DNA of 64,000 bases from Poseidonibacter ostreae (GTDB lineage: Bacteria; Campylobacterota; Campylobacteria; Campylobacterales; Arcobacteraceae). The position numbers and the translations under genes were made by a program. The notes beneath the pieces are model-generated. The model was not told the DNA's origin and ran no database searches. It worked only from the letters and a program-made list of their open reading frames with translations. The first letter of the stretch is position 1. The number at the start of each line of letters is the position of its first letter. This document shows, piece by piece, positions 1 to 9,096 of this stretch. The DNA lies in contig NZ_WFKJ01000010.1 in the NCBI RefSeq assembly GCF_009208075.1, positions 1 to 64,000 on the forward strand, given 5' to 3'.

Positions 1-33
1 ACTGTTTTTTGAACTTCTATACAAATATTTTAA

Positions 34-498
34 TCAAAAATTATCTAATAATTCCTTTCTTTTTTTGTCATATTCATCCTTAGTTATTAATTTATGTTCA
101 TACATATCCTTAATTTTTTCTAATTTATTCATAGAATCATTTGAGTTAGAATTTTTTAATATTTTTGTATTTCGGTAGTTATATCCTTTAGGACATCTGT
201 AAATACTAAAACTAGCATTACCTGCTTCTCCAAAACCTGCAGATAAATAGTGTTGTAAATAAGCGTTCCCATTATTAATAATAACATCGTTTATCATTAA
301 AATTTTTGCATTTTCGACATGCATATCATGTCCCAAGCCAATTAGATTTAATACTCTAGATTTTTTAATAAACTCACAACCCATTGTTGCAGAATCATTA
401 GGAAGTTCTAAAATATTGTTTGAACCAGGAATAGGTTTATGTGCACAACCTGAAAATAAAAATATTCCTATACTTAAAATAATTGAAGTAATTTTCAT
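34..498 (-). CDS. Lipoprotein with DUF4156-like region and C-terminal SHOCT domain
   Basis: A 154-residue protein with a lipoprotein signal: a hydrophobic N-terminus ending in FSGCAH, so Cys18 is the likely lipidated residue. The middle (GCEFIKK followed by a region ending in IYRC) resembles DUF4156 envelope lipoproteins. The last 30 residues, with LITKDEYDKKRKELL, are a SHOCT motif, a short helical module often found at protein ends. The start is supported by AAAGGAAC seven bases upstream. It stands alone at the window edge, with no operon partner visible. Function is unknown; an outer-membrane or periplasmic role is inferred from the lipobox only. Confidence 0.7.
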   Translation of the reverse strand: MKITSIILSIGIFLFSGCAHKPIPGSNNILELPNDSATMGCEFIKKSRVLNLIGLGHDMHVENAKILMINDVIINNGNAYLQHYLSAGFGEAGNASFSIYRCPKGYNYRNTKILKNSNSNDSMNKLEKIKDMYEHKLITKDEYDKKRKELLDNF

Positions 499-803
499 AA
501 TAGTTCCTTTATAATAGTTTTTCTATGATAACAAAATTTTATCTAAAGAATCTGATAAAAGATTCAATTTTAATTGAAGTTTATAAAAAGGTATACGATA
601 ATCATATTTAAGAATTATGCTAGCGTAATAATACATGTTCAATAAGGACTGCTTTAGCAACAGTCTAGTTTATAAGGTGTCATTCCAATTCTTGTTTAAT
701 CCACACCAACTCTAAAACCTGGCAGATATAGTACATTATTACTTCTTTAAGATTTACACATTAATAAAATAAATATTTTTACTATATTTAAAAGATACAA
801 AGT
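499..803. other. Intergenic region, no gene seen
   Basis: This divergent spacer lies between the lipoprotein and the HNH-like gene. No reading frame with coding character was found. A small hairpin (GACTG/CAGTC) lies near 645-664, and promoter sequence for the next gene lies at the right end. Nothing else can be supported. Confidence 0.5.
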
Positions 804-809
804 TATAAT
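804..809 (+). promoter_or_regulatory. -10 box placed for a leaderless transcript
   Basis: A perfect TATAAT ends only six bases before the ATG at 816. Transcription should therefore begin at or next to the start codon. No ribosome binding site is present between the box and the ATG, which fits a leaderless mRNA. Confidence 0.5.
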
Positions 810-815
810 ACTTCT

Positions 816-1259
816 ATGAATAAAATACAATCCTTTCCGAATGCGCAACAAGTTAAAAGTGATATAAAAGATAAATATACAACTTCAGATAAATTAGAAG
901 AGTGGGAAAACTTTGCTATTAAAATGATTAAAGTATACGAGGTTAGAGAACATAAGAGAGAAGAACAAGAAAGAAAATGTCTTCATTGTCAAGAAGATCT
1001 TCATCCAGATAATAGGTCAAATTCTTTACATCATTTAGATTACGATCATATATGTAAAAATAAAGACCGCCCTCATAAATACAGAGTAAAAGAAAAAAAT
1101 GATGATATTGAGATTCCCCCTTGCAAAAGTTGTAAGGAAGAGTCACCTAAATTATTCAATCAATGCATGGATAAAATTGTTTATGTTCATCAAGAGTGTC
1201 ATAATGTTATACATGAAATTGAAGAACCAGTTGATAAAGATGGAAATCTTATATTCTAG
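816..1259 (+). CDS. HNH-like zinc-binding protein
   Basis: A 147-residue protein. Residues from about 50 carry C-x2-C, then a HHLDYDH segment, a second C-x2-C (CKSC) and a final HQECHNVIH. This order of two zinc knuckles around histidine-rich strands is typical of HNH endonuclease folds. The N-terminal 45 residues are charged and helical and have no match I recognise. HNH proteins of this size can be stand-alone nucleases, parts of restriction systems or homing enzymes; the sequence does not decide which. The gene stands alone, and its start has no ribosome binding site but lies directly after a -10 box. Confidence 0.55.
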   Translation: MNKIQSFPNAQQVKSDIKDKYTTSDKLEEWENFAIKMIKVYEVREHKREEQERKCLHCQEDLHPDNRSNSLHHLDYDHICKNKDRPHKYRVKEKNDDIEIPPCKSCKEESPKLFNQCMDKIVYVHQECHNVIHEIEEPVDKDGNLIF

Positions 1260-1669
1260 TATGTAATTAACTTTATTAGATCGTTATCATAAATTAAATT
1301 TTCAGTTAATAATCTATCAACATTAAATAGGATATAAAACTCTAAACAGTCTTATCCTAAAATTTTTATATTTGGAGCAGTTTTTACAAAAAAATAGCTT
1401 GTTCCAAAAAAAGTTGAATTGTGGAACATTCTCCAAAAGTACAGTTTGTTGAACTTTTTGCAGCCACTTGTAAATAAACCCTTCTTTACTACTAATATAG
1501 TGAAGTTTTATGAATATTGAAGGAGTGCAAAATAGCCATTTAAATTTGTCAATTCAATCATTAACATAAGGGTCTATAACAATTACTCTTAAATTTTATA
1601 TTTTAATGAAAACTATGCGCACATAATTTAGTCTTAGTTATTTAAATATTTCAATCTAAAAAGATGTTT
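1260..1669. other. Intergenic region, no gene seen
   Basis: About 410 bases between two genes whose 3' ends face each other. It contains short runs around GTTCCA and TTCAACAAACTG (about 1400-1460) that loosely resemble a stretch near 3590-3640. These may be traces of the same lost element. No open frame or clear terminator was found. Confidence 0.4.
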
Positions 1670-2593
1670 TCATATAACACAATTTGTTTTGTTTTGTATA
1701 TTCATTATAGAGTCAGCTTGAATCAATATATGATTAAACCCATTTATTTTCAAATCTATCTTCATCTTATTTGTAATAGATTCTATCTCTTGTAATGTTA
1801 TACTATCATCATCTAATACTATATGAAAAGAAATAAAACTGTATTTTGAACTTGGGTTACTAATATGTAAATCATGATACTCAACTATTCTGGTATCTTT
1901 TTTTATAATTTTTTCGAGTTCATGTTCGCTAATATCTGATGTATTCATATCCATAAGAGACAAGAAACTTTTTTTAAGTAGTGGGTATGAATGAAATAAA
2001 ATATAAACTGAAAAAACCATTGTTAAAATAGAATCAATATAGTAAATTTTAAAAAAATAAATAAATATACCAGCAACAACGACAGCTACTGAAATCAAAG
2101 CATCACTTAACATATGTAAATATGCTGATTTTATATTTGCATCTTCGTCACCATTGTGATTATGAGGAGTGTGATCATGTGAAGCACAAGCAGATACTCC
2201 AATATTGTTTAAAATATAAGCACTAATACCATTAGCAATAACTGCAATAATACCAACAACTATCATATAAATAGGATCTATAATTTCAGGATTAAAAAAT
2301 CTATCAATAGATTGATAAATCATTAAAGCCATTGTAATAAATAAGAATAAAGTATTTACAAAAGCAGCCATCATTTCGGCTTTTATGTAACCAAATGTTT
2401 TTTTGAATGTTGTAGTTTTCACGCCTAAAATTAAAGCTATATAAGTAATTATAACTGCTAGTACATCACCAGCATTATGTAAGGCATCAGCAATAAGTGC
2501 AAATGAGTTGGAGATATACCCAAATATTATTTCAGAAACTACTATTAGTAGATTAACAATGATTATGAGTAGAATTTTCTTTTCTTTTGACAT
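1670..2593 (-). CDS. Cation diffusion facilitator (CzcD/ZitB-like metal exporter)
   Basis: A 307-residue inner-membrane protein of the CDF family, which exports Zn2+ and related divalent cations in exchange for protons. Six hydrophobic segments are visible. The transport-site motifs are ALHNAGD (His39, Asp43) in TM2 and HMLSDALIS in TM5. A His-rich cytoplasmic loop (HDHTPHNHN) lies between TM4 and TM5, as in zinc-type members, and a soluble C-terminal domain follows. AAGGGATA supports the start. The metal is inferred as Zn from the HxxxD pairs, but Co or Cd cannot be excluded. It stands alone, next to a broken LysR gene. Confidence 0.88.
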   Translation of the reverse strand: MSKEKKILLIIIVNLLIVVSEIIFGYISNSFALIADALHNAGDVLAVIITYIALILGVKTTTFKKTFGYIKAEMMAAFVNTLFLFITMALMIYQSIDRFFNPEIIDPIYMIVVGIIAVIANGISAYILNNIGVSACASHDHTPHNHNGDEDANIKSAYLHMLSDALISVAVVVAGIFIYFFKIYYIDSILTMVFSVYILFHSYPLLKKSFLSLMDMNTSDISEHELEKIIKKDTRIVEYHDLHISNPSSKYSFISFHIVLDDDSITLQEIESITNKMKIDLKINGFNHILIQADSIMNIQNKTNCVI

Positions 2594-2666
2594 TTTTATC
2601 CCTTACTTTATTTATATGTATCATCTTAAAAAGGATTATAGCTAAATGTGACTTAATGAAGAATAG

Positions 2667-3434
2667 TCTTTAGCAGCAGTTGATTTAAACTTTACCCAAT
2701 CAAATGCAACTAATAGAATTAAGCAATTAGAAAAGAGTTTAGGTTACCTCCTTTTTCATAGAGTGCCATCTGGTGTTATTTTGACAAAAGAGGGAGAAAA
2801 ACTCTATCCTATGGCTGTTGAGATTATAAAAAAAGTTGAAATAGCACAATATAAAATGCAAAATATAACTCATCAAGAAACACTTCGTATTGGCTCTGGT
2901 CAAGCAAATGTTGCATTAAGATTATTACCCTTTATAGATAAATTAAATAAAAAATATCCAAATATGCAATTAGAACTATATGCAGACGCAAACCCTCAAA
3001 TATTAGAAAAACTATTAGGTTATAAACTTGATATTGCATTTATTACAGGCGCTCCAAATCATAAAGATTTAATGATTTTAAATAGTTTTGATGATGATTT
3101 GTATATGGTAGAACCCAAAAAACAAGATTATACTAACTGTTTATTTGGATACAAGAAAGATAGTACACACTATAAATTTTTAGTTGAATATGAAAAAAAT
3201 AGAGGTAATGAAAATTTTAAAACAATTTTTATTGAAAACTATGAAGTAATGCTTGGTTGTGTGAAAAATGGAATGGGGAAAGCATATCTATCAAAAAGAA
3301 TTATTGATAAATATGGCTATTCAAATAATTTAATTCTTACAAAACTTCCAAATGAGTTAAAGACATTCTTGATTTGTAGAAAAGATTATATACCAATAAT
3401 AAATGAATATTTGAAGAGAGTTAAACTACATTAA
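2667..3434 (+). pseudogene. 5'-truncated LysR-family transcriptional regulator
   Basis: The frame is open from the stop codon at 2664-2666 and encodes SLAAVDLNFTQSNATNRIKQ at its start, the middle and recognition helix of a LysR winged-helix domain. The first 20-25 residues that LysR proteins need are missing. The only candidate start is a GTG at 2763, which falls after the DNA-binding helix. The remaining part (IGSGQANVALRLLPFI onward) is a normal LysR effector domain that runs to its stop. It is therefore probably a decayed regulator that cannot bind DNA. The possible target, the neighbouring CDF exporter, is divergent, as is usual for LysR pairs. Confidence 0.75.
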
Positions 3435-3915
3435 TTAAAATATAATAAATAATTTGGGTCATATGAACTTCCTATCATTCCTTTTTGAGTAGGAACTTAG
3501 AATATTAAGACTTTATAGGACATAAGTTCTTAATAATCTTTTTCTAAACCTCTTATCTTTGGAACATAGTCAACTATTATGAGCTTTCCGTGTTCCACAA
3601 AGTGTTCAAAAAGTAAAAACTGTAAAATTCCACAAACATTAAGGGGTTATTGAACAAAAAAAGTAAGCTTTTAAACCATATATTTAAAGCTTCGTCTAAT
3701 TTTCCTTCAAAAAATATAACCAATAGAGAAAGTCTTAAACTCTAATTGAGAAGAATGTTTAGAAAAGATAATATATTTAATAAATATTTAGAAAAAATGA
3801 GTAATATAAATAGTTCAATAGGTTTATTAGTAAGTTAATTATTGAAAAAATGCATTTTACAAGTTACTATTAAAAATAGGCATGTAACTTAACCAACTTG
3901 TGGAAAAAACGAAAT
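3435..3915. other. Intergenic region with decayed sequence
   Basis: About 480 bases with no open frame. It has short inverted segments (GAACTTCCTA near 3465 and TAGGAACTTAG near 3492) and a GTTCCACAAAG stretch near 3593 resembling 1400-1460. No integrase site or IS end could be defined. Confidence 0.35.
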
Positions 3916-3940
3916 AAAATAGGTAAAAAATACCTATTTT
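3916..3940 (-). terminator. Terminator at the end of the mobile-element operon
   Basis: A perfect 10-bp stem (AAAATAGGTA/TACCTATTTT) with a 5-base loop. It lies just past the last decayed gene of the minus-strand operon. The AT-rich stem ends can serve both strands. Confidence 0.6.
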
Positions 3941-3947
3941 ATATTTA

Positions 3948-4545
3948 TTAAAATAATGAAGATTGGATATATGTATTTCCATCTGTTCCATAAATTTTAT
4001 TATCTTCAAAATGTTCTTCAACATCTTCTTTTAAATCAAGTATGATAATATCAGTAACCTCATCATCATTAAATTCTTTTTAAATTTTTCTACTTCATCA
4101 TTTACTTCAAGATTATTAACTATTGAAGAACTAGAATTATTATTGATTGGTTTTTATGGTAATAAGTTTTTTAAATCTTTAGCAGTTATTATAAAATTTT
4201 AATCCCAATATTCTTGAGCTTCATCTATTGTAATATCAAATTCTGCAGTTGGATGTAATGGGTTTTTTAACCAACCTCTTAATCTACCAACTTCTGAATT
4301 TAATTTTTTGATAAACTTTTTATTTAATTGAAAATGAACATTTCCATATTTATAACCTTTTCAGTTAAAAAAATATCATTTTCTATTTTTGGACAATTCC
4401 ATTGAATATAATCACTATTGATTTTATATTGAACCTCATCATTCTTATTCTTATCAACATAAACATGAATAACACCATCTATTAATTGAGTTCTTTCATT
4501 ATTAGGGTTAACTGTTGAAGTATGTAAATAAAACTCTTCAATCAC
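3948..4545 (-). pseudogene. Decayed gene at the 3' end of the mobile-element operon
   Basis: Several frames join into one ancestral protein. The first 63 residues run from a GTG at 4545 to about 4355. After a +1 shift at a run of A's, coding resumes (SEVGRLRGWLKNPLHPTAEF). In-frame TAA codons follow at about 4200 and 4155, and a second homopolymer shift restores a frame ending in DGNTYIQSSLF. Two shifts and two stops mark a pseudogene; the shifts alone could be sequencing errors, but the stops are harder to explain that way. The family is not recognised. The start is poor, with AGGAG directly against the GTG. Confidence 0.6.
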
Positions 4546-4628
4546 TCCTACGTTAGTTTTTTACCCTACTTTTAAAATTTTCTTTTTAGAACAATTAAAA
4601 TAGGCTGTTTTTTTCTCTTAAATAAGCC

Positions 4629-7277
4629 TTAAAACAATTTGCCACTAGAAAAAAGGTCCATTAGCTCTTGACTATATAAAGTTGAACCTGTAACAGTAGC
4701 AACCTTTTCGATATTTTGAATAATGAATCCATTCGCAATTCTACTATAGTAAGCGATTTCTTTTTTTATCACATATTTGTTAAATGCTTTAAAATTTGAA
4801 ATTTTTTCTTTGATTCTAAAAACTTTTAGTATTTCTCCTGTTTCTGTATGAGTAAAATCAACAATTTCAGAAGATTTAATTAAGTCTTCAAAATCTGTAT
4901 TGTTATCAGCTTCTTGAGTAATTGATTCTTTTTCATTAGAAACAACAATATCAATCTTCTGGATAATAGATTCTTCTTTAGTGAATAAATATTTTATTTC
5001 ATCACCTATAAACCTTTCCAAGTCTTTATTTAATGAAATGTGTTTTGACATAAAATCATAATTATTTTTTAAATTATCCCCTATTCTCTCAAAAATATAT
5101 TCTTGTGATTCAGGAAACTTTTCTAACAAAACATCAACTATTTCTTCTGTATCAAATGTTTTTCCACTAAATCTTGCTAAGTAATTAATACTATCAAGAC
5201 TTTGTAGATATTTCTTCATTATTCTTTTATTTAACATCAAACTTGAAGTAGACATATATATACTTTTTTTAGGAAACTTTTCTAAAAAATAAAGAAAATA
5301 CTTAATAAGATTTTCTTTTTCAATCAATTTTATTTCTTCTAAATGTTGAACTACTAAAGGATGAACATCTATTGTTTTTGTAACAAATTCTGTATTGTTT
5401 AATAAATTCGTATCTGCAAAAAATAAAGGAGTTTTGAAAATAAATCGCATATTTTCTTTAAGTTTGAAAAAGTAACTATCTGTTATATGTTCTTTTATAT
5501 GTGCCTTGATAGACATTCTTGTACTAACACTAAACCCTTTTGCAAGTGCAAAAGTTTTAATTCCTTCCAGAAGCTTAGTGATTTTTAATTCATAAAGAAA
5601 ACCTATGTAATCTTTATTTGATAGATTCTCTTGCATTTCTTCTAATAGAATTAATACAATGCCTGATTTATCATTACAAACATAACTCCAATTTGCAGCA
5701 GTCATTGATTTATTATGACCACCACAATAAGATATATTTGAGATAATAACCAATGCAAGTTCTCTTAGTGTTAGTGAACCTTTATTTTGGATTATTAATT
5801 CTATATTTGATGAGGTTACTAATGAAAATAATGCCTTTTTTTCTTTCTCTTGTCTTTTTCTTTCTTCTTTTAAGATAGAGTAAGCATCTTTTTCTTTTTC
5901 AATTCTTGAATAACTTGTGTCAATTTTGACAAAATTATCTATATTAGTATCTAATATCTCATCATAAGTTGTATCATAGAACAAAGTATATAACTTGTTC
6001 ATTTCATTAATTGTTTCATCATTAAATGATAGGAAATCAAAATAGATACCTTCATATTTAGCATAAAATTCTCTTGATTTAATTAAATCAAATTCTTCTG
6101 TACTTTGAATGAATTTACCTTCTTCAAATGCAAATAAACTTGCAACCTCTAATGCTCTAGCTATTACTTCTTTAGAATCAGTATAATAAGCATCTTTTTT
6201 AATTATTGCTTCTTTTTCTAATTCTGTAACATTTAAATTATTAAAGTTAATTCTACTTCTTAATTTTGCAATCATATAATTAACAAAATCATGATTATAT
6301 ATATTAGTATTTGATAAGTGTATGAAGTGTGCTATCTCATGCAACAAAGCACTTGTATCTCTTACATCTTCTGCAACTATTAATCCTGATTGAAAGAAAA
6401 CACCTCTAGCATGTAAATTACCTAGTTTTCTAAACTTTAATGTAAATTTATGAGTGCTATTGATTTTTAATCTTTCTATTTGTTTTATTAGTTTATATGC
6501 TTTTTCACAATCACCATCACCATCTATTTCTACAGCTTCAATATATTTGAATTCATTATTCATTAATTTTGAAGCAATTTTTCTAGCTGCTGATTTTTGA
6601 GTATGTACACATTGCAATATTCCATCTTTGTTAATGTACGTAGAATTTTGAATAACTTCAGTTATACCACTTCTTTTAAATGTAGTATCAAATGAAAGTT
6701 TTTCGTCAAACTCCATAGTATTTCTATAATTATTAAACTTAGTACTTATATGCCCTATTCTCTCAATTAGTTCATCTGCTAGAACGATTGAAGGATAAAG
6801 TACTGCTTTCTTTATTTGTTCATTTGAAGTTTCATATAATGCAAGAGCATTAGATAAGTTCTTCAAATCTTTTTTATTTGTATTTAAAACATTTAAATAT
6901 ATTGAATTAATTATTTCAGTTTTTGTTGGAAATGTTTTTTCATTAAGAAAAAATCTAACACCTGATAAAGTAACTTTGTTACCTATTTTGTTGTATGTCT
7001 TTCCGAAGAAACTCTCAACATTATTATCAAGTGAATTAATATCCATTACTAGACCATTATTAATACTTAATAAGATATCTTTTGAATCTATTAAGTCTTT
7101 TGCAGTCTTATCTATATCTTTTTTAAGTGCTTCAATAAATTCTGATTTAGAACATCCAAAACTTAAAGCTTCTGATGATTTGTCAGTATAGATTGTAGAA
7201 CCAATTTCATTTAATTTGATAATTTTTCTTAATTTATCTTCATGTTTTGAAACATTTATTAAACTTTTATTTGCCAT
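4629..7277 (-). CDS. Large HExxH metalloprotease-like protein of a mobile element
   Basis: An 882-residue protein. Residues 313-317 form HEIAH inside a LLHEIAHFIHL helix, a zinc-peptidase HExxH motif. About 55 residues later, DSKEVIARALEVAS supplies a conserved Glu helix. This pair resembles the metallopeptidase-like large polyvalent-associated domain (LPD1 type) found in plasmid and phage proteins. The rest is charged, largely helical and unrecognised; a short acidic segment lies near residue 780. AAAGGAAAA supports the start. It is the last intact gene of the long minus-strand operon. It may be an effector or helper protein delivered during transfer, but that role is inferred. Confidence 0.55.
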   Translation of the reverse strand: MANKSLINVSKHEDKLRKIIKLNEIGSTIYTDKSSEALSFGCSKSEFIEALKKDIDKTAKDLIDSKDILLSINNGLVMDINSLDNNVESFFGKTYNKIGNKVTLSGVRFFLNEKTFPTKTEIINSIYLNVLNTNKKDLKNLSNALALYETSNEQIKKAVLYPSIVLADELIERIGHISTKFNNYRNTMEFDEKLSFDTTFKRSGITEVIQNSTYINKDGILQCVHTQKSAARKIASKLMNNEFKYIEAVEIDGDGDCEKAYKLIKQIERLKINSTHKFTLKFRKLGNLHARGVFFQSGLIVAEDVRDTSALLHEIAHFIHLSNTNIYNHDFVNYMIAKLRSRINFNNLNVTELEKEAIIKKDAYYTDSKEVIARALEVASLFAFEEGKFIQSTEEFDLIKSREFYAKYEGIYFDFLSFNDETINEMNKLYTLFYDTTYDEILDTNIDNFVKIDTSYSRIEKEKDAYSILKEERKRQEKEKKALFSLVTSSNIELIIQNKGSLTLRELALVIISNISYCGGHNKSMTAANWSYVCNDKSGIVLILLEEMQENLSNKDYIGFLYELKITKLLEGIKTFALAKGFSVSTRMSIKAHIKEHITDSYFFKLKENMRFIFKTPLFFADTNLLNNTEFVTKTIDVHPLVVQHLEEIKLIEKENLIKYFLYFLEKFPKKSIYMSTSSLMLNKRIMKKYLQSLDSINYLARFSGKTFDTEEIVDVLLEKFPESQEYIFERIGDNLKNNYDFMSKHISLNKDLERFIGDEIKYLFTKEESIIQKIDIVVSNEKESITQEADNNTDFEDLIKSSEIVDFTHTETGEILKVFRIKEKISNFKAFNKYVIKKEIAYYSRIANGFIIQNIEKVATVTGSTLYSQELMDLFSSGKLF

Positions 7278-7311
7278 TTTATTTTCCTTTTAAAAAAGAA
7301 AACAGACCAAT

Positions 7312-7351
7312 CCCATAAGGGGTTGGAAAGTTTCCAGAACCCCTTGATGGG
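7312..7351 (-). promoter_or_regulatory. Long nested leader hairpin, copy 1
   Basis: A nested inverted repeat (CCCAT, then AAGGGGTT, with partners AACCCCTT and ATGGG) lies upstream of the metalloprotease-like gene. A near-identical copy sits at 8357-8394. The RNA would form one long imperfect hairpin ending about 35 bases before the start codon. Two smaller hairpins precede it. Confidence 0.6.
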
Positions 7352-7418
7352 TTTTTGTTAGCCAAGTGGCGAGTTTGCTAATTACCAAATTTATTCTGGT
7401 AATTATTCTTTTTATTTT

Positions 7419-7772
7419 TTAAATAAATAAGCTTGAAATATCATTCCAAAAGAAGGCGAGTAAATCATCATCTTCAATTGTTATAATATTGCTATTTATA
7501 ATGATTGCTAAATCTTCATCAAATGAAAATCTATTATCTTTTATTGTTGAATTAGTACTAGAAATATCTATCTCTTCTAGATTTATTAAAGCTTTTTTCA
7601 TTAATTGTATATCTAAAATTTCAAATTCTACAGGTAACATTTCGTGTCCTGTACTTATTAAAATTCCAAACTTATTACCATCAAATAATAAATAGTCTTT
7701 ACCTTCATTAATATCATGATTAAATGCTTCACAAACAGCTTGAGTAATTAGAGTATTTTTTAAAATCCTCAT
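7419..7772 (-). CDS. Hypothetical protein, coupled to the preceding gene
   Basis: A 117-residue soluble protein that I do not recognise. It is acidic in its second half and has no signal peptide or membrane segment. Its ATG overlaps the TGA of the preceding gene (ATGA), which implies translational coupling, so the pair probably act together. It lies in the mobile-element operon between the two long leader hairpins. No catalytic motif was seen. Confidence 0.6.
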   Translation of the reverse strand: MRILKNTLITQAVCEAFNHDINEGKDYLLFDGNKFGILISTGHEMLPVEFEILDIQLMKKALINLEEIDISSTNSTIKDNRFSFDEDLAIIINSNIITIEDDDLLAFFWNDISSLFI

Positions 7773-8320
7773 TTTAACAACCTAGTAAGTTCAGCTCTTA
7801 ATTCAATATGCTTATCTGTTTTTTTAATCTTTTCAAAATCAAAATAATTTCTAAGTCTTCTTAATGCAGGGTTATTACTATTTAAAACATAGTGTTTCCA
7901 ACATCTTGTAGATGTCATTAAATTTAAAAGTTCAAAAGTGATTAATTCAATATTTAAATCATTTAGAAGCTTTTTCTTTTCTAAAACTTCATTACTATGT
8001 ATATTAAACAAAGCATTTAATTCAAATCGAGTGATTTTTTTTAATTTTTCACCATCAAAATATAAAAAGTCTTTATTTGTTGTATTTAAGTAATACCAAA
8101 TATTTGATAATCTAAATTCCATTTGTTTTTCAGATTTAGAATAATCATGTTTATTAATATCTAGTAAGCAAATGCTAGTTCCTTTATCCCTATAGGCATA
8201 TAGAAACGCACCCTTGTAGTTTTTTAGTATAGATTTATCTGTAACAGTTAAATCTTCTTTAAAATACTTTAAAGTTTTAAGTACTGTATTTTCTAATTCT
8301 TTATATATATTTTTGCTCAT
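7769..8320 (-). CDS. Hypothetical protein
   Basis: A 183-residue soluble protein that I do not recognise. It is rich in Lys, Leu and Asn and mostly helical in appearance, with no clear motif. AAGGAAAC lies seven bases before the start codon. It is followed by a gene whose ATG overlaps its stop, so the two form a coupled pair. A long nested hairpin (8357-8394) stands just upstream. Confidence 0.6.
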   Translation of the reverse strand: MSKNIYKELENTVLKTLKYFKEDLTVTDKSILKNYKGAFLYAYRDKGTSICLLDINKHDYSKSEKQMEFRLSNIWYYLNTTNKDFLYFDGEKLKKITRFELNALFNIHSNEVLEKKKLLNDLNIELITFELLNLMTSTRCWKHYVLNSNNPALRRLRNYFDFEKIKKTDKHIELRAELTRLLK

Positions 8321-8356
8321 AATGTTTGTTTCCTTATTTTGAGAAAACAGACCAAT

Positions 8357-8394
8357 CCCATAAGGGGTTGGAAAGTTTCCAGAACCCCTTTGGG
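8357..8394 (-). promoter_or_regulatory. Long nested leader hairpin, copy 2
   Basis: This is a close copy of the hairpin at 7312-7351 (AAGGGGTT/AACCCCTT stem around GGAAA/TTTCC). It again lies ahead of a gene start, here the ATG at 8320. The surrounding GACCAATCCCATAAGG sequence is also shared. Confidence 0.6.
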
Positions 8395-8462
8395 TTTTTA
8401 TTAGCTTATAGCAACTTAGTTAGATGATATTAATTCATCTTTATTATGTAGTTTATGACTAG

Positions 8463-9008
8463 TTAAGACACAAGTATAATTGAAGTGACTTTTTGATTAA
8501 TAATAGTATTGATTTGCTCATTAGTTAAAAGACCATAATCTTTAATAATTCCTAATGTTTTATCTTCAACATCTACTTGAGTGTAATTATCATCATTATC
8601 AGTTTCAGCAATCCAGTTATCAGACTTTTGTAAAGTGTCAATTAAATCTAAATAAGTATCTTGTGGAACTTTTCTAATTGTATATGATGAGGTTATATTC
8701 TCAATACCTGCACTTTTGTTAACAGCTGCAAGTTTAATCAATTCAGAAACACTAATTGATATCCTACTTTCTTTATCCATCTGAAGAATTTTATTAAAAT
8801 CTATATCTTCATATGTTGGTAGTTGATCATTAATAATTTCCCAATCGTAAGTTTCTCCATTTATAACTAAACTTCCTGAATCTTCACCTGCAAGAATTCC
8901 ATCATTAATTGACGTTATGAAAGTATCTTCAAGCTCATTTGTAAATCCATTAATTTTAATCTCATGTCCAAGTATAGTTGTATAACCATATTCAATTTCA
9001 GTAGTCAT
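8463..9008 (-). CDS. Hypothetical protein
   Basis: A 181-residue acidic protein that I do not recognise. An upstream ATG at 9056 would add 16 residues, but AAAGGA lies eight bases before the ATG at 9008 and the 9056 start has no such site, so 9008 is preferred. The N-terminus (MTTEIEYGYTTILGHEIKIN) has a beta-strand-rich pattern like small phage or plasmid proteins. No membrane segment, signal or catalytic motif was seen. It belongs to the long minus-strand operon. Confidence 0.6.
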   Translation of the reverse strand: MTTEIEYGYTTILGHEIKINGFTNELEDTFITSINDGILAGEDSGSLVINGETYDWEIINDQLPTYEDIDFNKILQMDKESRISISVSELIKLAAVNKSAGIENITSSYTIRKVPQDTYLDLIDTLQKSDNWIAETDNDDNYTQVDVEDKTLGIIKDYGLLTNEQINTIINQKVTSIILVS

Positions 9009-9096
9009 TTTTTTTCCTTTTAATGTTAATGGTATGAAGTGATTTTCATAAACCATTTAGTTATCGTTAGCCTGTAATGGCATTGTATTTTTAGGT

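Noticed and set aside
1376-3680. Inverted repeat ends of an IS around the CDF exporter (GTTCCA stretches at about 1400 and 3590)
   Set aside because: The similarity is short and broken, with no transposase or target duplication.
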